A stretch of DNA of 64,000 nt from Acinetobacter sp. ANC 4805 (GCF_022549495.1 NZ_JAKZGD010000002.1:248001-312000), one strand, 5' to 3'; shown: positions 35,853-46,034, numbered from the stretch's first letter. Notes: generated by a model not told the origin, from the letters alone. A program made the numbers and translations.

Positions 35853-37667
35853 ATGAAGCAAAATTTCAAATATTCAATGCCAAGTTATGCTCTAGCTCTG
35901 CTATTCGGCACAACATTAAGTGCGAGTGCATGCTATACACAAGCAAAAAGTCCAGCTAATCCGAATAAAGTGTTACGTTATGCTTTTCCCGTGGCTGAGA
36001 CTGGATTTGATCCTGTCGCAGTACAAGATTTATATTCAGCGCATATTTTGTATTCAGTATTTGAAACGTTATATACCTATGACTATTTAGCTTCACCCGC
36101 AAAACTGATTCCAAATACAGCGGTGGCTTTGCCAGAAGTAAGTACCGATGGTTTGACCTATACCATTCGAATAAAAAAAGGGATTTATTTCAGCCCTGAT
36201 CCTGTATTTAAAGGTAAAGCGAGAGAATTAACTGCAGCAGACTATGCCTATTCTTTTAAACGTTTGCTCGATCCAAATTTGCATTCACCCAACAGTTGGT
36301 TGTTTGAAGATAGAATTACGGGTTTTGATGCCGTGATTCAGCAGGCAGCTAAAACTGGAAAATTTAACTATGATCAGCCAATTAGCGGTTTACAAACACC
36401 TGATCGTTATACCTTGGTGATTCGATTAAAAGAGCCAAATTATAATTTTCCAATGTTACTTGCACATCAGCCAACAGGTGCAGTCGCGCGTGAAGTGATT
36501 GAACACTATCGTGATAAAGCAGGCTATGCGATGGGACATCCTGTGGGGACAGGTCCTTATGTTCTTGCACAATGGACACCAGGTTCGCGTATTATTTTGA
36601 AAGCAAATCCTGATTATCGCGGTTACACATGGAATTTTAAAGCGACCCATCCTGAAGATCAGAAAATCGTACAGCAAATGCAAGGCAAAAAAATGCCGCA
36701 GATTGGTGTGGTCGATATTCAGGTGATTGAAGAATCACAGTCAGGATGGTTGTCGTTCCAAAAAGATGGGCTAGATATATTTACGTTAGATGGTGAATTA
36801 CCTGCACAAGCTTTAAAAGATGGTCAGTTAAAGCCAGAGTTAGCAAAAAAAGGGATTCAACTTTCACGTATTGCTGACCCTTCAATTGATTACTTGTATT
36901 GGAATATACAAAATCCTGTGGTGGGTGGCGTGAGTAAAGAGAAAATTGCTTTGCGCCGTGCAATGGTGATGGCAATTTCCAAAGAGAAATTTATCAGCAT
37001 TTTAGCCAAAGGGAACGCCAAAAAATTAGAATCGCCGATTCCTTATGGTGTCGCGGGGCATGATCCCAATTATAAAAGCAGCATTCCATATTCAGTAAAA
37101 GCAGCAAATTTATTACTTGATCGTTATAACTACAACGTGGGCAAAGATGGTTGGCGGATGTTGCCGAATGGCAAGCCACTGGTGATTGAATTTATGCCAT
37201 CGAGTAGTAGTGCACGAAGTATGCAGATGGCTGAACTCCTAAAGAAAGAATTAGCCAATATTAAAGTCAATATGGTTTCTAAACCTGTGCCTTTTGCGGA
37301 AGGTTTAAAGGCTGAAAAACAATGTAAAACCATGTTTAAGGCTTCTGCTTGGATTGCAGACTATCCTGATGCAGATAACTTTGTACAGTTGTTTTATGGC
37401 AACAATATTCATGCCACCAACCATACTTGTTTTAAATTGCCAGAATATGATCGTTTATATGAACAGTCATTGAAACTTGCTGATGGCCCTGAACGTGATT
37501 TGTTATATCGTAAAATGTCACGATTGCTAGAGTTTTATGCCCCTGTACAATTTATGTCGACTCGTTACCGTACTGTCGTGGCACAACCTCGAGTGATTGG
37601 CTATAAAAAACACCCAATTCTGCCCGCAGAGTGGATGTATATCGATATTCAACAAAACAAACCATAG
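35853..37667 (+). CDS. peptide ABC transporter substrate-binding protein 2 (SBP family 5)
   Basis: A paralogue of the preceding gene: from ATG 35853 it has 604 residues, KVLRYAFPVAETGFD, IYFSPDPVFKGKARELTAAD, GTGPYVLAQWTPGS and NPDYRGYTWNFK align block by block with SBP 1. It has a signal peptide; SASAC near residue 27 could be a weak lipobox but lacks the usual Leu. An earlier in-frame start at 35817 lies inside SBP 1 and is rejected. Two binding proteins sharing one permease would widen the range of peptides taken up. The exact ligands are unknown. Confidence 0.88.
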   Translation: MKQNFKYSMPSYALALLFGTTLSASACYTQAKSPANPNKVLRYAFPVAETGFDPVAVQDLYSAHILYSVFETLYTYDYLASPAKLIPNTAVALPEVSTDGLTYTIRIKKGIYFSPDPVFKGKARELTAADYAYSFKRLLDPNLHSPNSWLFEDRITGFDAVIQQAAKTGKFNYDQPISGLQTPDRYTLVIRLKEPNYNFPMLLAHQPTGAVAREVIEHYRDKAGYAMGHPVGTGPYVLAQWTPGSRIILKANPDYRGYTWNFKATHPEDQKIVQQMQGKKMPQIGVVDIQVIEESQSGWLSFQKDGLDIFTLDGELPAQALKDGQLKPELAKKGIQLSRIADPSIDYLYWNIQNPVVGGVSKEKIALRRAMVMAISKEKFISILAKGNAKKLESPIPYGVAGHDPNYKSSIPYSVKAANLLLDRYNYNVGKDGWRMLPNGKPLVIEFMPSSSSARSMQMAELLKKELANIKVNMVSKPVPFAEGLKAEKQCKTMFKASAWIADYPDADNFVQLFYGNNIHATNHTCFKLPEYDRLYEQSLKLADGPERDLLYRKMSRLLEFYAPVQFMSTRYRTVVAQPRVIGYKKHPILPAEWMYIDIQQNKP

Positions 37668-37734
37668 TGTCGAAAGAAGGTTCGTGAGAAACCTAAACAA
37701 TATATGAATGAAATTAAATTGGAGAGAAATAATA

Positions 37735-39753
37735 ATGGCGAAGAGCATGTTGAAACAATCGACGCTGGGTCTGTTATCTATGGTAATGACAGGGATGAGC
37801 CAAGGTGTATGGGCAGAGAATACAACTGCGACTCTACCTCTTTTCAAACTGAATGATAGTGCAGAATGGTGTGATGCGAATTTACAAAATTTACAACAGC
37901 GTATTTCTCAATTAGAAAAACAATCTATTCAACCGCAATCTATAGCGGCACCTATTCTAGCTGAATGGGATCAATTGATGGCGAGTTTTGAAGACTTCGC
38001 AGGACCAATTAGCTTATATAGTAATGTGGATCCCGATGCGAAATTTCGTAAGACTGCTGATGATTGTGAAGTAAAAATCAATCAGTTGCAGACTGAAATT
38101 TATCAGAACCCCAAATTGTATCAACGGATTAAAAATACTAAAACAACAGATCCAATTGATCGTAAATATCGTCAAGATATTCTTGATCAATTTGAAGATA
38201 CAGGGGTGCAGCTTGCACCTGAAAAACGAGCACGTTTAAAAAATATATTGGATGAGCTCACCAAACTTTCGCAAGAGTTCTCCCGTAATGTCCGTGATAA
38301 TCCTGAGAAATTAGAATTCACGCCAGCCGAATTAAAGGGGCTACCTGAAAGTTATATTTCAGGCTTAAAGAAAAATGACAAAGGCAATTATTTATTAGGT
38401 TTCGACTATCCTGAATATCAACCTTTTATGGAGTTGGCTGACAGTGATGATGCTCGAAAACGTTATCAAACCGCATTTACACGTCGCGGCACAGAAAAAA
38501 ACCTAACTTTACTTAAACAAATTATTGATTTGCGCTATGAACAGGCACAACTATTTGGTCAATCAAGCTATGCCGATTGGGCTTTAAAAAAACGCATGGC
38601 GAAAAATCCGAAGACGGTAAATCATTTTTTGGCGGATGTGCATAACGTGGTTGCGCCTTTAGAACAAAAAGAGGTAGAAGAACTGCGCGCTTTTAAAGCC
38701 AAAAGTTTGAAAATAAGCTTAGATCAAGCTGAAATTAACCGTTGGAATATGGCGTATTGGAGTGAAAAACTCCGTAAAGACAAATATCAGGTTGACCAAG
38801 AAAAACTCCGTGATTATTTCCCAACACTCGCTGCACAAAAATGGTTGTTTGCGATTTCTGAAAATTTATATGGTATTCAGTTTAAAGCCGCTAAAGTCGA
38901 TGCATGGCAAGAAGAAGTCGAATATTACGATGTCATAGACCAAAAAACTGGTGAAATACTGGGTAGCTTATATATGGATAAGTTCCCACGTGAAGGTAAA
39001 TATGGGCATGCTGCGGTATGGGGCGTATATGGTGGTAGTACGCTAAGTAAACGTAAACCAATTTCAGTATTAGTGACCAACTTTAATCGCAAAGGTTTAA
39101 ATGGTGATGAACTTGAAACCTTTGTACATGAGTTTGGTCATGCATTACATGGCATTTTATCGAGAACCCGTTACTCAGGTCAGTCCGGTACTTCTGTGGA
39201 GCGTGACTTTGTTGAAGCACCCTCACAAATGTATGAAGAATGGGCACGCCGTAAGGAAACTTTGTCTAAAGTGGCTGACTATTGTGATCCGGCTTGTCCA
39301 CGTGTTGATGATGCATTAATTCAGCGTCTTAAATCAGTACACAATTATGGGCGTGGTCTACGTTATGCTCGTCAAACGCTTTATGCACAGTACGATATGG
39401 CTTTGCATGGTGCAGATGCACTGAAAGTACAGCCAATGGATGTGTGGAAAAAAATGGAATCCGCAACCGCATTGGGTTATGTCCCAACGACTGAATTTCC
39501 TGGGCAGTTTGGACATCTGATGGGATATCAAGCGGGCTACTATGGTTATATGTGGTCTGAAGTCTTGGCTCTGGATATGTTGTCTGCTTTTGGGGATAAC
39601 TTGAATAATCCTGAAGTGGGTCAGCGTTACCGCCAAACGATCTTATCTCAAGGCAGTCAAAAGAATGCAGCTCAACTGGTCAAAGATTTCTTAGGCAGAG
39701 AACCCGATAACAAAGCCTTCTTTAGTGAAATTACAGGTCAACGGGTTAAATAA
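37735..39753 (+). CDS. exported M3 family metallopeptidase (Dcp-like peptidyl-dipeptidase)
   Basis: A zinc peptidase of the thimet-oligopeptidase/Dcp family, about 672 residues. From ATG 37735 (GGAGAG eight bases upstream) it has a signal peptide ending near GVWA, so it is predicted periplasmic; classical Dcp and OpdA are cytosolic. The zinc motif ETFVHEFGHALHG and the later third-ligand region (DFVEAPSQMYEEW) are intact, as is GYQAGYYGYMWSEVLALDM near the C-terminus. It lies between the binding proteins and the permeases of a peptide ABC system, which suggests it trims peptides before import. The in-frame ATG at 37708 is rejected for lack of a ribosome site. Confidence 0.9.
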   Translation: MAKSMLKQSTLGLLSMVMTGMSQGVWAENTTATLPLFKLNDSAEWCDANLQNLQQRISQLEKQSIQPQSIAAPILAEWDQLMASFEDFAGPISLYSNVDPDAKFRKTADDCEVKINQLQTEIYQNPKLYQRIKNTKTTDPIDRKYRQDILDQFEDTGVQLAPEKRARLKNILDELTKLSQEFSRNVRDNPEKLEFTPAELKGLPESYISGLKKNDKGNYLLGFDYPEYQPFMELADSDDARKRYQTAFTRRGTEKNLTLLKQIIDLRYEQAQLFGQSSYADWALKKRMAKNPKTVNHFLADVHNVVAPLEQKEVEELRAFKAKSLKISLDQAEINRWNMAYWSEKLRKDKYQVDQEKLRDYFPTLAAQKWLFAISENLYGIQFKAAKVDAWQEEVEYYDVIDQKTGEILGSLYMDKFPREGKYGHAAVWGVYGGSTLSKRKPISVLVTNFNRKGLNGDELETFVHEFGHALHGILSRTRYSGQSGTSVERDFVEAPSQMYEEWARRKETLSKVADYCDPACPRVDDALIQRLKSVHNYGRGLRYARQTLYAQYDMALHGADALKVQPMDVWKKMESATALGYVPTTEFPGQFGHLMGYQAGYYGYMWSEVLALDMLSAFGDNLNNPEVGQRYRQTILSQGSQKNAAQLVKDFLGREPDNKAFFSEITGQRVK

Positions 39754-39765
39754 GGATTTGCCATC

Positions 39766-40704
39766 ATGCTTGCTTATGTCGTGCGTAGACTGTGGCAAAT
39801 GATCCCGACCATGTTGGGTGTCATTTTGCTGATTTTCTTTTTGTTTAACTGGGTGGGGGGCGATCCTGCATATATTTTGGCAGGGAAAATGTCTAGCCCG
39901 GAGCAAATTGAAAACATCCGTAAACAATTGGGGGTTGATCAGCCCTATTATGTGCAATTGTGGATTTTTATTCAGCAAATTTTGACCTTTGACTATGGTG
40001 CAAGCTGGAGTACAGGTGAACCTGTCTCACAGATTATTCTGACGCGTTTAGGACCGTCACTGACTTTATTGATTCCACTGACGATTTTGCAAACGGTCAT
40101 TTCTATTGTTTTGGCTTTAGCGATTGCTTCGGTGCGTGGCTCATTGACAGATCGTATGGTGATGATGCTGTGTACCATTGGCATGTCGATTAGTATCTTG
40201 GTCTATATCATTGTGTTTCAATATGTTTTGGCTTATCAACTCAGTTGGTTTCCTGTACAGGGTTGGAGTGATCGTTTTAGTCAAAACTTATTCCAGTATT
40301 CTTTGTTACCCATCTTAATTATGTTGGTGGTGAGTATTGCCCCAACACTGCGTTTGTATCGTAGCTTTATTTTGGATGAAATTAACCAAGATTATGTGCG
40401 TACAGCACGCGCCAAAGGTGTGGGCGAATCACGGGTACTGGGTGTACATGTACTGCGTAATGCCTCGATTCCAATCGTCACTGAAGTCATGGCGAGTCTG
40501 CCTGCATTGTTGATAGGTGCTTTCCTGATTGAACGTTTCTTTGGTATTCCAGGTATTGGACGGGAAATTATTATTGCGGTTGAGCGTAGTGATTTCCCCG
40601 TGATTAAAGCCATTACTGTATATATCGCTGCGCTCACGATGATTTTTAACTTGATCGCTGATCTGATTTATAAGCTCCTCGATCCTCGTGTACAGTTGAA
40701 ATAG
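39766..40704 (+). CDS. peptide ABC transporter permease, DppB type
   Basis: A 312-residue inner-membrane subunit with about six membrane helices, starting MLAYVVRRLWQMIPTMLGV like DppB/OppB/YejB. The EAA loop that contacts the ATPase is seen as DYVRTARAKGVGESRVLGVHVLRNA near residues 208-232, and IGAFLIERFFGIPGIGRE follows. It begins 12 bases after the peptidase stop and is followed within 10 bases by the partner permease, so the operon order is SBP-SBP-peptidase-B-C-DF. Confidence 0.93.
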   Translation: MLAYVVRRLWQMIPTMLGVILLIFFLFNWVGGDPAYILAGKMSSPEQIENIRKQLGVDQPYYVQLWIFIQQILTFDYGASWSTGEPVSQIILTRLGPSLTLLIPLTILQTVISIVLALAIASVRGSLTDRMVMMLCTIGMSISILVYIIVFQYVLAYQLSWFPVQGWSDRFSQNLFQYSLLPILIMLVVSIAPTLRLYRSFILDEINQDYVRTARAKGVGESRVLGVHVLRNASIPIVTEVMASLPALLIGAFLIERFFGIPGIGREIIIAVERSDFPVIKAITVYIAALTMIFNLIADLIYKLLDPRVQLK

Positions 40705-40714
40705 GAGGATGACA

Positions 40715-41857
40715 ATGCTCAGTACAATTTTTAAAGGCAAATCCTCCTCAAGTGAATCTCCTGCATCAACAGGATTGTGGCATTTAGCCTTGAATCGATT
40801 AAAGGCAGATCGAATCGCCGTGGTGTCTTTTTTGGTGGTGTTATTTTATTTCATCCTGCTCGCATTATCGATGACAGGGGTGATTGCCTCAAATTGGAAT
40901 AAAGAAGTTGCCGTCAGTTATGCGCCACCGACATTTTTAGGAGCGGATGCCGAGTCTGATCAAATTAAGGCAAATACTGAAAGCGCAGCCGCTTTGCCTG
41001 AAAATCCAGTCGATCCATTGAAAGATGTAATCCAACAGCTCAATGTAGAAATTCAGGCTGAGCAACAAGGCAGTTCTGCGATTGATAGCTATGGCATGAT
41101 TGATCCTTTGGCTGAAGATATGCGACAGATTGATCAGCAGCTTGGAGGACACTTACTCGATCAAAAACAAGCGTTAAAAACTACGTTGCCTTTTGGGGCA
41201 GATAAGTGGGGACAAGATGTTTTGCTGAAAACCATTAAAGGTGCTGAAACCTCAATTCTGGTCGGTTTATTGTCTGCGTTATTGGCAGTGGTGATTGGTA
41301 CTTTTCTTGGTGCAATTGCAGGTTATTTTGGCGGTTGGATTGATGATGTACTGAACTGGTTCTATAACATTTTTACTTCGATTCCTTATCTGTTATTGGT
41401 ATTGGCTATTGCGGCAGTACTCCAACAGAAAGGAATTCTGTCGATTGTTTTAATCTTAGGCTTAACGGGTTGGACGGGGGTATTTCGTTTGGTTCGTGCT
41501 GAATATATGAAGCACAAATCGCGTGAATATGTACTTGCAGCGAAGGCGATTGGTGTCAGTCACTTACGCCGTATGTTTGTACATATATTTCCAAACGTGA
41601 GTCATATCGCCTTGGTTCAAATTTCGATTTTGGTGGTGTCATTCATTAAATCTGAAGTGATTCTGAGCTTCCTCGGTTTTGGTGTACCTGTCGGTGTGGT
41701 GTCTTGGGGCAGTATGTTGAATGAAGCGCAAAGCGAATTGATCTTGGGCAAATGGTGGCAACTGGCAGCGGCATCGATTGCAATGGTTATTCTGGTCACC
41801 GCATTCTCCATGTTTACCGATGCATTGCGTGATGCTTTAGATCCTAAGTTGAAATAG
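40715..41857 (+). CDS. peptide ABC transporter permease, DppC/YejE type
   Basis: A 380-residue permease subunit. I choose ATG 40715 because AGGAGG is six bases upstream; the ATG at 40709 abuts that site. After a first membrane helix (about 28-50) there is a long insert of about 100 residues rich in Gln, Asp and Glu before the core, longer than in DppC and on the periplasmic side, somewhat as in YejE-type subunits. The EAA motif is EYVLAAKAIGVSHLRRMFVH. It forms the channel with the preceding DppB-like subunit. Confidence 0.9.
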   Translation: MLSTIFKGKSSSSESPASTGLWHLALNRLKADRIAVVSFLVVLFYFILLALSMTGVIASNWNKEVAVSYAPPTFLGADAESDQIKANTESAAALPENPVDPLKDVIQQLNVEIQAEQQGSSAIDSYGMIDPLAEDMRQIDQQLGGHLLDQKQALKTTLPFGADKWGQDVLLKTIKGAETSILVGLLSALLAVVIGTFLGAIAGYFGGWIDDVLNWFYNIFTSIPYLLLVLAIAAVLQQKGILSIVLILGLTGWTGVFRLVRAEYMKHKSREYVLAAKAIGVSHLRRMFVHIFPNVSHIALVQISILVVSFIKSEVILSFLGFGVPVGVVSWGSMLNEAQSELILGKWWQLAAASIAMVILVTAFSMFTDALRDALDPKLK

Positions 41858-41870
41858 CGGAGAGAAAAAT

Positions 41871-43592
41871 ATGCAACCTCAAAATGAAACACCGCTATTA
41901 CAGGTAGAAGATCTTCAGATCAGTTTTAAAAATGAAAATAAACAGTGGATCGAAACGGTGAAAGGCATTTCATTTTCGATTCCCAAAAATAAAACTGTGG
42001 CACTGGTTGGTGAGTCGGGCAGTGGTAAATCTGTGACTTCATTGGCCGTGATGGGTTTATTGCCGAAAGGACAAAGCCAAATCGCTGAACAAAGTCGAAT
42101 TCGCTTTGAAGATAAAGACTTACTAAATTTGTCAGCCAAAGAAATGCGTAAGATTTGTGGTAAAGAAATTGCCATGATTTTCCAAGAACCGATGTCGTCG
42201 CTGAATCCTGTATTTACGGTGGGTGATCAGATTGCCGAAGTGCTGCGTATTCATTTAGGCATGAGACCTAAGCAGGCTAGAGTACGGGTACTTGAATTAC
42301 TAAAAGAAGTCGGTATTGCTGCACCAGAAACCAAGATTGATGCTTATCCAAGTCAGCTTTCAGGTGGTCAGCAGCAACGGGTGATGATTGCGATGGCAAT
42401 CGCCTGTGAGCCGAAATTATTGATTGCGGATGAACCGACCACGGCTTTAGATGTCACCATTCAAAAGCAGATCATTGATTTATTAGAATCTTTACGTCAA
42501 CGTCATCAAATGTCGATGCTGTTCATTACCCATGATTTAGCATTGGTGGGTGAAATTGCTGATGAAGTGATTGTCATGCGTCATGGTGAGATTCGTGAAA
42601 GTGGCTTCGTTGAACAAGTGCTGCAACAACCGAAAGATGTGTATACCCGTGCTTTATTGCATTGTCGTCCTCAGCTAGCGACACGTCCCTATCGTTTGCC
42701 GATCACCAGTGACTTTATGAAACAGGAAAATGGGCAATGGGTTGAAGTGAGCAGTTTATCTGAACTGAATATAAAACAGCGCACACGTGGCTTAGTTGGA
42801 AATGAACAGATCATTTTAGACGTTAAAGACCTGAAAAAGTCATTTTATAGCCGTAAAGGTTTATGGGGACGAGAGGAATTTCAGGCGGTTAAAGGCGTAT
42901 CCTTCCAATTGGCAAAAGGCAAAACCCTTGGTCTTGTTGGTGAGTCAGGTTCAGGTAAGACTACGATTGGTTTATTGCTGATGCGTTTACATGAGGCGAC
43001 GGGCGGGCAGGCGCTGATTGGGGGGAAAGATATTCTTGCAATGACCGAGAAAGAGTTCTCACAGTATCAGCGAAAGATACAGATCATTTTTCAAAATCCA
43101 TATGCTTCACTCAATCCACGTTTTACCATCGGACAAATTTTATTAGAACCGATGCGGATTCATGGTATTGGTCAAAATGATGCTGAACGCAAAAAAATGG
43201 CATTGGAATTATTGGAGCGCGTCAGTTTACCAACACAAGCTTATGACCGTTATCCGCATGAGTTTTCAGGTGGGCAGCGTCAACGGATTGCGATTGCACG
43301 TTGCTTAACCTTAAAGCCTGAGATTTTAATTTGTGATGAGTCAGTTTCTGCATTGGATGTTTCTGTGCAGGCGCAGGTACTGAATCTTTTACAAGATTTG
43401 CAGGATGAGTTTGGTCTGAGTTATATCTTTATTTCGCATGATTTATCTGTCGTGAAATACATTTCAGATCAGGTGATGGTGATGAATCAGGGTGAGTTGG
43501 TTGAAATTGCCAATTCGGATGAATTGTATTTACATCCGCAGCATGAATATACCAAAAAATTACTCAATGCGATCCCACAGGGCATCGTATGA
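41871..43592 (+). CDS. peptide ABC transporter ATPase, fused DppD-DppF type
   Basis: A 573-residue cytosolic protein with two complete nucleotide-binding domains. Domain 1 has Walker A GESGSGKS near residue 45, signature LSGGQQQR, Walker B LLIADEPTT; domain 2 repeats them as GESGSGKT, FSGGQRQR and LICDESVS. The oligopeptide C-terminal extension follows each. This fused arrangement replaces the separate D and F proteins and powers the two permeases just upstream. A strong terminator follows, so the operon ends here. Start codon ATG is preceded by CGGAGAG. Confidence 0.94.
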   Translation: MQPQNETPLLQVEDLQISFKNENKQWIETVKGISFSIPKNKTVALVGESGSGKSVTSLAVMGLLPKGQSQIAEQSRIRFEDKDLLNLSAKEMRKICGKEIAMIFQEPMSSLNPVFTVGDQIAEVLRIHLGMRPKQARVRVLELLKEVGIAAPETKIDAYPSQLSGGQQQRVMIAMAIACEPKLLIADEPTTALDVTIQKQIIDLLESLRQRHQMSMLFITHDLALVGEIADEVIVMRHGEIRESGFVEQVLQQPKDVYTRALLHCRPQLATRPYRLPITSDFMKQENGQWVEVSSLSELNIKQRTRGLVGNEQIILDVKDLKKSFYSRKGLWGREEFQAVKGVSFQLAKGKTLGLVGESGSGKTTIGLLLMRLHEATGGQALIGGKDILAMTEKEFSQYQRKIQIIFQNPYASLNPRFTIGQILLEPMRIHGIGQNDAERKKMALELLERVSLPTQAYDRYPHEFSGGQRQRIAIARCLTLKPEILICDESVSALDVSVQAQVLNLLQDLQDEFGLSYIFISHDLSVVKYISDQVMVMNQGELVEIANSDELYLHPQHEYTKKLLNAIPQGIV

Positions 43593-43608
43593 GGTCTTTA
43601 AGCGCAAT

Positions 43609-43636
43609 AAAAAACGCTCAAATCTGAGCGTTTTTT
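43609..43636. terminator. bidirectional terminator between the ABC operon and rluB
   Basis: AAAAAACGCTCA and TGAGCGTTTTTT form a perfect 12-bp stem with loop AATC, flanked by A and T tracts on both strands, between convergent genes. Confidence 0.95.
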
Positions 43637-43654
43637 ATATTTTTGTGCAAATAA

Positions 43655-44602
43655 TTAAGGTTTTTTGAAGCCTTTATTAAAACCAATCGTTTTACGTCCA
43701 TTACTATTGTTGTTAGCATTGCTATTTGAACGTTGTTGCGGTTGATCTTGTTCATCATCACGACGTTGTTGACGTAAATACCCGCCACGACGTGAAGCTA
43801 AAGGTTTCTCAGCCATCTTTTCAGTACGACGTTTTGCCATACCAAATAAGCCTGTGCCTTGACGTGGTTTCAATTCAACAGATTTCGCTAAATTGTCAAT
43901 ATCGGTTTTATCCAATTCCATCCAACGACCCGTACGTAGCTCACGTGGCAAAATGATCGTGCCATAGCGAGTACGTAATAAACGGCTGACTTTTAAACTT
44001 TGTGATTCAAAGATACGACGTACTTCACGGTTACGACCTTCTTTTACCACGACTTGATACCAGCGGTTGATACCATCACCACCGATTTCAGAGAATGATT
44101 CAAATTTCGCTGGACCATCTTCAAGTTCTACGCCTTTCAACATGGTATTGCGAATTTGAGGGGTCACTTCACCCATCACACGGACTGCATATTCACGCTC
44201 AACTTCATTTGAAGGGTGCATTAAGCGATTAGCAAGCTCACCATCATTTGTGAATAACAATAAACCTGTACTGTTAATATCTAGACGACCAACCATGACC
44301 CAACGATCATTGGCAATTTGCGGTAAATGATCAAACACTGTCGGGCGTTTTTCAGGGTCATTGCGTGAGCAAATTTCACCTTCTGGTTTATAGTAAATGA
44401 GAACACGACGACGAATTTCATCTTCGATTTGAAATTGTACTTTACGACCATCGATACGGAGTTCATCACCTGGTTCGATACGTTCACCAACTTGGGCAAT
44501 ACGACCATTGATGCTGACACGACCAGCAGCAATAACCTCTTCCATATAGCGACGCGAGCCTAGCCCGACTCTCGCTAAAACCTTTTGTAATTTTTCACTC
44601 AT
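43655..44602 (-). CDS. rluB: 23S rRNA pseudouridine synthase B
   Basis: It converts uridine 2605 of 23S rRNA to pseudouridine. The S4 RNA-binding domain is residues 3-60 (EKLQKVLARVGLGSRRYMEE), followed by the RsuA-family catalytic motif GRLDINSTGLLLFTNDGEL with the active Asp near residue 108. GRNREVRRIFESQSLKVSRL is another family block. The C-terminal 50 residues are a low-complexity basic tail (Arg, Gln, Asn) typical of RluB. It lies 41 bases downstream of scpB on the same strand. Confidence 0.93.
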   Translation of the reverse strand: MSEKLQKVLARVGLGSRRYMEEVIAAGRVSINGRIAQVGERIEPGDELRIDGRKVQFQIEDEIRRRVLIYYKPEGEICSRNDPEKRPTVFDHLPQIANDRWVMVGRLDINSTGLLLFTNDGELANRLMHPSNEVEREYAVRVMGEVTPQIRNTMLKGVELEDGPAKFESFSEIGGDGINRWYQVVVKEGRNREVRRIFESQSLKVSRLLRTRYGTIILPRELRTGRWMELDKTDIDNLAKSVELKPRQGTGLFGMAKRRTEKMAEKPLASRRGGYLRQQRRDDEQDQPQQRSNSNANNNSNGRKTIGFNKGFKKP

Positions 44603-44643
44603 GACAGCACAACCTTAGACATAATGATCAACAGTTCACCTTC

Positions 44644-45243
44644 TCAAGACTTCGGCGCATGTGCGTCAAGTGTCATGAATGCTTCCTTGGCGTTCTGTAG
44701 GGGAGGCAATTGACCTAGCGACGCTAGACCAAATGCATTTAAAAATTGGGGCGTTGTTACTAACAACGCAGGTCTTCCAGGCAAATCTCTAAAACCAGAT
44801 TCTTTGATCCAGTTCCAGTCAAATAGATTTCTTAAAATTTGGCTATTATTCGATACACCACGAATCTGCTCAATATCAGCACGTGTTACTGGCTGATGAT
44901 ATGCAATTACTGCGACTGTTTCGAGTAATGAGGGTGATAATTTTGTTGGGCGTTCGGGCCACACTTGGGCAATAATATTCCGATACTTGGCTCGTACTTG
45001 AAAACGAAAGCCTTGTGCCGTTTCAATCAGCTCAATCGAGCGCCCATGTTGTAGCACAGCAAGTTGTTGCAAGAACTGACGTAACTGCTGCTTATTATAT
45101 TGGTTTTGAAATGCTTCTTTTAGCCTTGCAAGTGAAACTGGTGAGTCACTAGCGAACAAAATTGCTTCAATTTGCAATAAAACATCATGATGAATGTCTT
45201 CGAGTGACATTCCTTCATTGGGATCAAACGAATCTAGACTCAT
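44644..45243 (-). CDS. scpB: segregation and condensation protein B
   Basis: A 199-residue kleisin-associated protein of the SMC-ScpAB condensin. It has two winged-helix regions; ETVAVIAYHQPVTRADIEQIRGV (in part) and LIETAQGFRFQVRAKY are diagnostic, as is GLASLGQLPPL near the C-terminus. It overlaps the end of scpA by 4 bases. Gammaproteobacteria outside the enterics often keep ScpAB, sometimes alongside MksB or MukB; no SMC gene is in this window. Confidence 0.92.
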   Translation of the reverse strand: MSLDSFDPNEGMSLEDIHHDVLLQIEAILFASDSPVSLARLKEAFQNQYNKQQLRQFLQQLAVLQHGRSIELIETAQGFRFQVRAKYRNIIAQVWPERPTKLSPSLLETVAVIAYHQPVTRADIEQIRGVSNNSQILRNLFDWNWIKESGFRDLPGRPALLVTTPQFLNAFGLASLGQLPPLQNAKEAFMTLDAHAPKS

Positions 45244-46034
45244 GCAGCAATACCTTTAACTGTCAATGGAGCTTCAATTCCAGAATGAATAATTTGAATT
45301 TTCTGTTGACGGGTTAACTCAAGCACAGCCATAAACGTCACCACCATGCCCATGCGACCTTGTTGTGGATTGAGCAAGTGAATAAAACTCAACGCCTGAC
45401 CTGACGCGAGCTGACTTTGAATAAAAGCGATGCGTTCTTCGAGCAGCACAGGTTCTTGAGCGACAACATGGGTGATTGGCTCAGGGCGATTAAAAATGCA
45501 GAATAATGCATCACGTAAAGCATCAACATCATAACCTTCATAGATCGGTGCAATATGCCCAATACTGACATTGGTACTAAAAGTATCTCTTTCAAAGATT
45601 GGCATTTGCCCTAATCTTTCTGCTGCTTGTTTAATGCGTAAATAAGTTTCGAGGCGATCAATCAATTCTTGTTTTGGATCTTTTTCAAATTGATCTACAA
45701 CTTTTGGTTTGGGGAGAAGTAAGCGTGATTTTAAGTCAGCAAGTAATGCAGCCATCACCATATAATCTGCTGTTAACTCAATATTGAGTGATTTCATACT
45801 ATCCATGTAGGATAAATATTGGGTCGCAATCGGTGAAATATCCAACTGTAAAAGATCAAAGCCATTTTTTTGAATCAGATAAATCAGAAAGTCTAGTGGA
45901 CCTTCAAACTGTTCCAGTAAAATTTCAAATGCAGCAGGTGGTATATATAAATCTTCAGGTATGACTTCTTGCCACTCGTCAAGCACACGAATGGAGGGAA
46001 GTAATTCCAATGGAGAAGGAAGAATTTGATTCAT
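45240..46034 (-). CDS. scpA: segregation and condensation protein A
   Basis: The kleisin subunit (264 residues) that bridges SMC heads. The N-terminal part has FEGPLDFLIYLIQKNGFDLLQ, and YMDSMKSLNIELTADYMVMAALLADLKSRLLLPKP contains the family core in pieces; the C-terminal winged helix (VVTFMAVLELTRQQKIQI) ends the protein. scpB starts within its last codons. It is the first gene of the scpA-scpB-rluB unit, consistent with cotranscription. Confidence 0.93.
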   Translation of the reverse strand: MNQILPSPLELLPSIRVLDEWQEVIPEDLYIPPAAFEILLEQFEGPLDFLIYLIQKNGFDLLQLDISPIATQYLSYMDSMKSLNIELTADYMVMAALLADLKSRLLLPKPKVVDQFEKDPKQELIDRLETYLRIKQAAERLGQMPIFERDTFSTNVSIGHIAPIYEGYDVDALRDALFCIFNRPEPITHVVAQEPVLLEERIAFIQSQLASGQALSFIHLLNPQQGRMGMVVTFMAVLELTRQQKIQIIHSGIEAPLTVKGIAA

